NCBI RefSeq assembly: GCF_039652435.2
Contig: NZ_CP190246.1
Span: forward strand, 806,001 to 870,000
Reading direction: 5' to 3'
From: Niabella insulamsoli
Lineage (GTDB): Bacteria; Bacteroidota; Bacteroidia; Chitinophagales; Chitinophagaceae
DNA length: 64,000 bases
Positions 60,099 through 64,000 of the stretch are shown one piece after another (positions within the stretch are counted from its first letter, which is position 1; the number at the start of each line of letters is the position of its first letter). The position numbers and the translations under genes are program-made. The notes under the pieces were generated by a model, which was not told the origin of the DNA, ran no database searches, and saw only the letters and a program-made list of their open reading frames with translations.

Positions 60099-60470
60099 AT
60101 GAAAGTTGTAAAATTTATTCTAAGCCTTCTGTTCGGGCTGATGTTTATCAATTCCGGACTCAACAAGCACTTTAATTACATGCCTGCGCCAGAGATGACG
60201 GAGGAGCAAATGAAAATTTTTGGAGCCTTTATGCAAATAACCTGGCTCATGCCTTTGGTCGCGGTGGTGGAAATTGTCGGCGGCTTGCTTTTTATTTTTC
60301 CCAAAACGCGCGCGTTGGGAGCGATTGTTATTTTACCGGTAATGGTCGGCATTGTGTTGCATCATGCGGTAATGGATCCGGGCACGCTCGCCATCCCGCT
60401 CGTGTTATTTGCTATCAACCTTTGGATGATATTTGATAACTGGAAAAAGTATCAGGCGTTGGTCAGCTAA
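60099..60470 (+). CDS. DoxX-family membrane protein
   Basis: A 123-residue protein with four hydrophobic helices (VVKFILSLLFGLMFINSGLN, MQITWLMPLVAVVEIVGGLL, LGAIVILPVMVGIVLHHAVM, LAIPLVLFAINLWMIFDNW). The GLNKHFN and EIVGGLLFIFP motifs fit the DoxX/DoxD-like family. Family members associate with respiratory or oxidative-stress complexes, but the role here is unknown. It converges on the TonB receptor gene through a shared terminator. Confidence 0.83.
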   Translation: MKVVKFILSLLFGLMFINSGLNKHFNYMPAPEMTEEQMKIFGAFMQITWLMPLVAVVEIVGGLLFIFPKTRALGAIVILPVMVGIVLHHAVMDPGTLAIPLVLFAINLWMIFDNWKKYQALVS

Positions 60471-60481
60471 ACAGTAAATGC

Positions 60482-60510
60482 AAAAAACCGGCGCGAAGCC
60501 GGTTTTTTTT
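60482..60510. terminator. Bidirectional intrinsic terminator
   Basis: CCGGC-gcgaa-GCCGG flanked by A6 on the left and T8 on the right, able to end both DoxX (plus) and the TonB receptor gene (minus). Confidence 0.85.
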
Positions 60511-60529
60511 ATGAAAAATGATCTTTTAG

Positions 60530-63208
60530 TTAAAAGGAGAATCGAACACTCGCATTCCAGGTTCTTCCAAAACCAAAATAAACCTGATTTGCATCAGCAA
60601 TGCCTTTATAAAGTCGACCAGTAGACTCATAAGTACCTGCCGAAGGGTCAGAGTTAGATACATTGTCCGTAGCTTTTATTGAAGTCCTCATATCAGACAA
60701 ATAGATTTCGTGTAGTAGGTTATTTACGCCAACGCGGAAACGCAGGGCTTTTCTGTCTTTCAGGTTTAAGAGATAAGCTACTCCCGCATCGAGAAGATCA
60801 TACGAAGGTAATTTCACATTGTCCTTTGTTACAACATCAGCGTGCAGGTTATCATAATATCTCCAGTTGGCGTCTAATGACAAGTTATTAACTACTCTAT
60901 ATCTGGCTCCCAGGCCAAAAACCGTTTGAGCAGCGTTGCCTACTTTGCCACCGTCTACGTCTCTTGTTGTTATATCCAACGTATTCAAGTCTTCGTCACG
61001 ACGGGTAGTAATTACATCGCCATTGTACTCCCAATTTCCTAGAGATGCATAACCTGTAATGTCTAGGTTATACACAGGTCTTAAAATGAAATCCAGTTCG
61101 ACACCCATGTGCACTTGCTCTACACCCTGGTTAGAGCTGTAAATGATGGCGCCGTCGGGAACAGTAATTCCACCTATGGTTTCATCGCCGTCTGCACGTC
61201 GGGAGGTGGTGGTTACACGGTCTTTCCATGAAGTTCTATATGCATTCAAGGATGCAGAAAACATTCTTGAAGAAAAATTATAACCGGCTTCAAGTCCTAA
61301 TATTTTCTCATTGGAAGTGAGCGGATTTACTTCGTTTGAAAAGTTGAGGTAGATGTTATCATGATAAGGCTGCCGAGAGTAGTATCCGGCATTCACATAT
61401 ACTGTATTTTGCGCATCAGGTCTGATTGCAAACCCTGCTTTCACATTGTAGCCAATATTATTAACTGTTTCTGATTTTCTAAACTGCTCCTGATATTCAA
61501 AATCTGTTCTACGGTGGGACTGATTAGACAGCGCGCCTTGAAAAAACGTAGAGAATTTTTCTTCAGTATATTCAAGTTGGCCAAATACGCCTCCATAGCT
61601 TATGTTTTCGGAATAATCATAATCGATTCGCTGTTCCTGACCGGCTGTGTTGAAGAAAGCAACCCAAGGATCAGCTTTAAGCGATTCCGTAACGTTTTTC
61701 ACCAGGGGGTTTGCAGAAGAAGATTGATGATCTTCACCTTTAAGATTCCAAGTTTCGTTCCATCCGTTTAAACCCAGAAAATTAGCGACCTGACGATAGT
61801 GAGTGCCTTTGTAAGTTCTTAGGTCAATACCAAGATTCAGGTTGAGCTTTTTAGAAAGTTCTTTGTTCAGGTTTGATACTACGCCATACCAACCGTGGTT
61901 ATTCATCGACGAACGAATAAGATAATTGCCATTGGAGCTGCTGCCTATCCCGTTAGGAGCCTTCGCATTATAGTCGTAAATCGAGTCAAATATAACCTGA
62001 CCATTTTGATCAAATTTTTTATGGGAGCTACTTCCATAATTTCCAGTTCCCCCACCACGGCCCCAAGATGCGTAGGCTACGGTTGAAAGTTGAGTTGATT
62101 CGTTAATCTTGAAATCCCAGTTAAAGTTAGCAACTGGTTTGTGATAAAAGTTGCGTCTTTCCGTGAGATATTCGCCATCTAAATAACCCCAGTTGCCGTT
62201 ATATTTACGGCCATATTTGAGATAGTCGCTTATGTTGTCCTGAAAGTTTTGGTCGTGCCATTGGGGTGCGCCGGTCAGCAACAAATTGAATTGGTGTTTG
62301 TCGTTCGGTCTATAACCTACAGATAGAAAGTAGTTTTGTCCCAGCCCTTTTGTCCCAGCATTGTAGCCGTTCCCCTGCCAGTGCGTAAGCATTAGGCTGA
62401 CGCCCCACCCATTGGCTCCCAATCCGGTGTTGTAGGCGACAGTACCTTTATAGTATTCGTTATTTGCGGCGCCAAAAGAAGCGAATCCCCCTTGTTTCAT
62501 TTCGGTAGCCTTCGTCACAAAGTTTACGGTTCCACCTACAGACGAAATGGCCAATTTGGAAGATCCCAAACCGCGCTGAACCTGGATAGCACTAGCTATG
62601 TCTGACATGCCAGACCAGTTTGACCAGTACATTAAACCGTCTTCCATTCCATTTATCGGTTGACCGTTTAATAAAAACGCGGTATTATCCTGACCAAAAC
62701 CTCGTACGCTGATTCGAGAATCGCCATATCCACCTGCTTGAGCGCCTACATACACCGACGGAACATTCACTAGGGCTTGCGTAACGTCGCCGGCACCAGC
62801 CTTATCCTGAATGTCCTGGCCTTTAATTGTTGAAACCGCTATTGGCGTGTTACGATCTTTGGCTAGATCGATCACACCTTTTCCCACGACTACAACCTCG
62901 TCAAGGTTTTCTTCATTTGCATCTAACACTATGGTACCTATGTCTGTCGAAGAAGATGTAAACCGAACACTCTTTGCGACAAAGTTGATGTGACTAATAA
63001 TAAGTTTCCCCGAGCTTTTTCCAGGGTTAACAACAAACTCGCCTGAGGCGTCGGTGGCTGTAGAAACGGTAGTGCCTTCTACGTTTACCGTTGCCGCTGA
63101 AATAGGTTGGGAATTACCGTCAACAACTTTACCCTTTAGCGTTTGTGCGTGAACCATCGCAGTCGACAAGACTGCCAGCGTAATAAAAAAGAAAATTTTC
63201 TTTAGCAT
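60530..63208 (-). CDS. TonB-dependent receptor
   Basis: An 892-residue outer-membrane receptor: signal peptide (MLKKIFFFITLAVLSTAMVH), a carboxypeptidase-D-like domain (TLKGKVVDGNSQPISAATVN, about 23-105) and a TonB-box-like NLDEVVVVGKGV. A plug domain follows (VTQALVNVPSVYVG, SRISVRGFGQDNTAFLLNGQ), then a 22-strand-type barrel ending in VRFSF. No SusD partner follows, so it is a stand-alone transporter rather than a SusC/D pair. The substrate is unknown; siderophore or vitamin uptake are possibilities. ATG 63208 starts the signal peptide. Confidence 0.92.
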   Translation of the reverse strand: MLKKIFFFITLAVLSTAMVHAQTLKGKVVDGNSQPISAATVNVEGTTVSTATDASGEFVVNPGKSSGKLIISHINFVAKSVRFTSSSTDIGTIVLDANEENLDEVVVVGKGVIDLAKDRNTPIAVSTIKGQDIQDKAGAGDVTQALVNVPSVYVGAQAGGYGDSRISVRGFGQDNTAFLLNGQPINGMEDGLMYWSNWSGMSDIASAIQVQRGLGSSKLAISSVGGTVNFVTKATEMKQGGFASFGAANNEYYKGTVAYNTGLGANGWGVSLMLTHWQGNGYNAGTKGLGQNYFLSVGYRPNDKHQFNLLLTGAPQWHDQNFQDNISDYLKYGRKYNGNWGYLDGEYLTERRNFYHKPVANFNWDFKINESTQLSTVAYASWGRGGGTGNYGSSSHKKFDQNGQVIFDSIYDYNAKAPNGIGSSSNGNYLIRSSMNNHGWYGVVSNLNKELSKKLNLNLGIDLRTYKGTHYRQVANFLGLNGWNETWNLKGEDHQSSSANPLVKNVTESLKADPWVAFFNTAGQEQRIDYDYSENISYGGVFGQLEYTEEKFSTFFQGALSNQSHRRTDFEYQEQFRKSETVNNIGYNVKAGFAIRPDAQNTVYVNAGYYSRQPYHDNIYLNFSNEVNPLTSNEKILGLEAGYNFSSRMFSASLNAYRTSWKDRVTTTSRRADGDETIGGITVPDGAIIYSSNQGVEQVHMGVELDFILRPVYNLDITGYASLGNWEYNGDVITTRRDEDLNTLDITTRDVDGGKVGNAAQTVFGLGARYRVVNNLSLDANWRYYDNLHADVVTKDNVKLPSYDLLDAGVAYLLNLKDRKALRFRVGVNNLLHEIYLSDMRTSIKATDNVSNSDPSAGTYESTGRLYKGIADANQVYFGFGRTWNASVRFSF

Positions 63209-63400
63209 AAGAAAGGAATTTTTATGCCGCAAAGAAACACAATAAAATTTAACATTTAGCTCGGCGATGTTAACAAATTGTAACTAAGCTTTAACATATT
63301 TAAATATTGATTAACATCAAGTTTTGATATTTTTTATTCAGTTAAATTAAAGTGCTTAATAATTATTTAATATTGATCGAGCGGATCTTCAAGAAAATGC

Positions 63401-63430
63401 AAAAACCTGCCAAATATTTGACAGGTTTTT
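63401..63430 (-). terminator. Intrinsic terminator after the M42 peptidase gene
   Basis: AAAAACCTG-c-CAAAT ... ATTTG-a-CAGGTTTTT forms a long hairpin with T-runs, 110 bases beyond the peptidase stop on the minus strand and upstream of the TonB receptor gene. Confidence 0.8.
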
Positions 63431-63494
63431 AATGAGTGCTTGAGATAAATTCGGTGCTTGAAATTTCAAGCTAAGTTTGGATTTGGTTAAACCA

Positions 63495-63539
63495 ACATCC
63501 AGAGCATCCAGTATCCGATATCCAGTCTCCAGCATCCCA
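63495..63539. repeat. Degenerate ATCCAG short repeat
   Basis: Five variants of an ATCCAG/ATCC motif within 45 bases (ATCCAGAG, ATCCAGT, ATCCGAT, ATCCAGTCTCCAGC, ATCCC), just downstream of the M42 gene stop. Confidence 0.5.
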
Positions 63540-63540
63540 C

Positions 63541-64000
63541 CTACAAATAACTCAAATTTGTTTTGGGCGTCAATGCTAAAAGTGTTTCATACATAAGCCG
63601 AATCGTATTTTCGATATCATCTTTATGTATCATTTCAACCGTCGTATGCATATATCTTAAAGGCATCGAAACTAAAACCGAGGGGCAACCGTCGTTAGCA
63701 TAGGCGAAAGAATCAGTGTCGGTGCCGGTACTGCGGCTCAAGGCTCTCCATTGAACAGGTATTTTTTTATCCGCCGCAATTTGTTCTACAAACGCTAACA
63801 GCTTATTGTGAATGGCGGGGCCATAAGCCAGTGAAGGCCCTTTGCTACAAGCAATATCACCTTCAATTCTTTTGTTGATCATAAAATGGCTGGTGTCATG
63901 AGTCACATCTGTAATGATAGCCACATCAGGCTTGATCCGGCGGGCGATCATTTCAGCGCCACGGAGCCCGATTTCCTCCTGAACAGCGTTTACCACATAA
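63541..64000 (-). CDS. M42-family aminopeptidase, N-terminal part outside the window
   Basis: The C-terminal 153 residues of an M42 (glutamyl aminopeptidase/deblocking aminopeptidase-like) metallopeptidase. Seen: YVVNAVQEEIGLRGA with the catalytic Glu pair, ITDVTHDTSHF with the metal Asp, GTDTDSFAYANDGCPSVLVSMPLRYMHTTVEM with the last metal His. The frame is open to the window edge, so the GTG at 63996 is an internal Val. M42 enzymes form large tetrahedral complexes that trim peptides in the cytoplasm. Confidence 0.92.
   Translation of the reverse strand, partial: YVVNAVQEEIGLRGAEMIARRIKPDVAIITDVTHDTSHFMINKRIEGDIACSKGPSLAYGPAIHNKLLAFVEQIAADKKIPVQWRALSRSTGTDTDSFAYANDGCPSVLVSMPLRYMHTTVEMIHKDDIENTIRLMYETLLALTPKTNLSYL

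Noticed and set aside
60530..63208. SusC of a polysaccharide utilisation locus
   Set aside because: No SusD-like gene is adjacent; M42 peptidase and DoxX are the neighbours. Called a stand-alone TonB-dependent receptor.

Overview
The window is a gene-dense stretch of a Bacteroidota chromosome, most likely from the Chitinophagaceae (order Chitinophagales). The evidence is the family content (DUF5683, DUF4292, DUF3810, DUF983, DUF2911, DUF6263, BBP2 porin, TonB-dependent receptor with a carboxypeptidase-D-like N-terminal domain), many short SD-poor leaders, and recurrent TAnnTTTG -7 promoter elements close to start codons. I found no rRNA, tRNA or CRISPR array. Both ends cut genes: an alkaline-phosphatase-superfamily gene on the left and an M42 peptidase gene on the right.

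Layout: 0-8.5 kb holds a DtxR/MntR-type regulator with a palindromic operator, a PA14-containing GH3 beta-glucosidase, Lon, an outer-membrane barrel and a membrane metallophosphoesterase. 8.7-13.8 kb is the chromosome-partition cluster parA-parB-DUF5683-dapB, followed by a second DUF5683 gene broken by an in-frame stop, then mrp. 14.5-21.3 kb has ruvA and the fatty-acid/translation set fabH ... efp-accB-accC. That set is split by a GNAT gene, a 160-bp tandem repeat, a BBP2 porin and an AT-rich spacer. 21.4-27.7 kb carries DUF6263, DUF2911, xerD, lipoproteins, YraN, manA and nth.

The most unusual part is 27.8-34 kb. On the plus strand a coupled operon encodes an N-formylglutamate-amidohydrolase-like enzyme, a DUF1704/QEGLA metallopeptidase (HEIGTH) and a glutathione-synthetase-like ATP-grasp ligase. 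Convergent to it, on the minus strand, lies a candidate peptide-modification cassette: a 75-residue peptide with a 27-residue N-terminal part and a Gly-Asp repeat tail, an intrinsic terminator that could act as an attenuator, a cupin_4/JmjC-type Fe(II)/2-oxoglutarate oxygenase, and a sucrase/ferredoxin-like thioredoxin-fold [2Fe-2S] protein. I consider this the best candidate for an undescribed system (a possible RiPP pathway).

34-64 kb is mostly housekeeping and catabolism: a large DUF6067-like putative glycosidase with a TIM-barrel epimerase, murF-DUF983, ispF, dut, DUF4292-EnvC, cytochrome c, a ferredoxin reductase, tex, a REP-flanked RAYT transposase, an IscA-type Fe-S carrier, methyltransferase, glutaminyl cyclase, sulfatase, EamA transporter, LLM oxidoreductase, phosphosugar mutase, DUF3810, rpsA with a hairpin leader, DoxX and a TonB-dependent receptor. 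Another notable detail is that EF-P carries Arg32 in an NKTARAAA loop instead of the PGKG loop.
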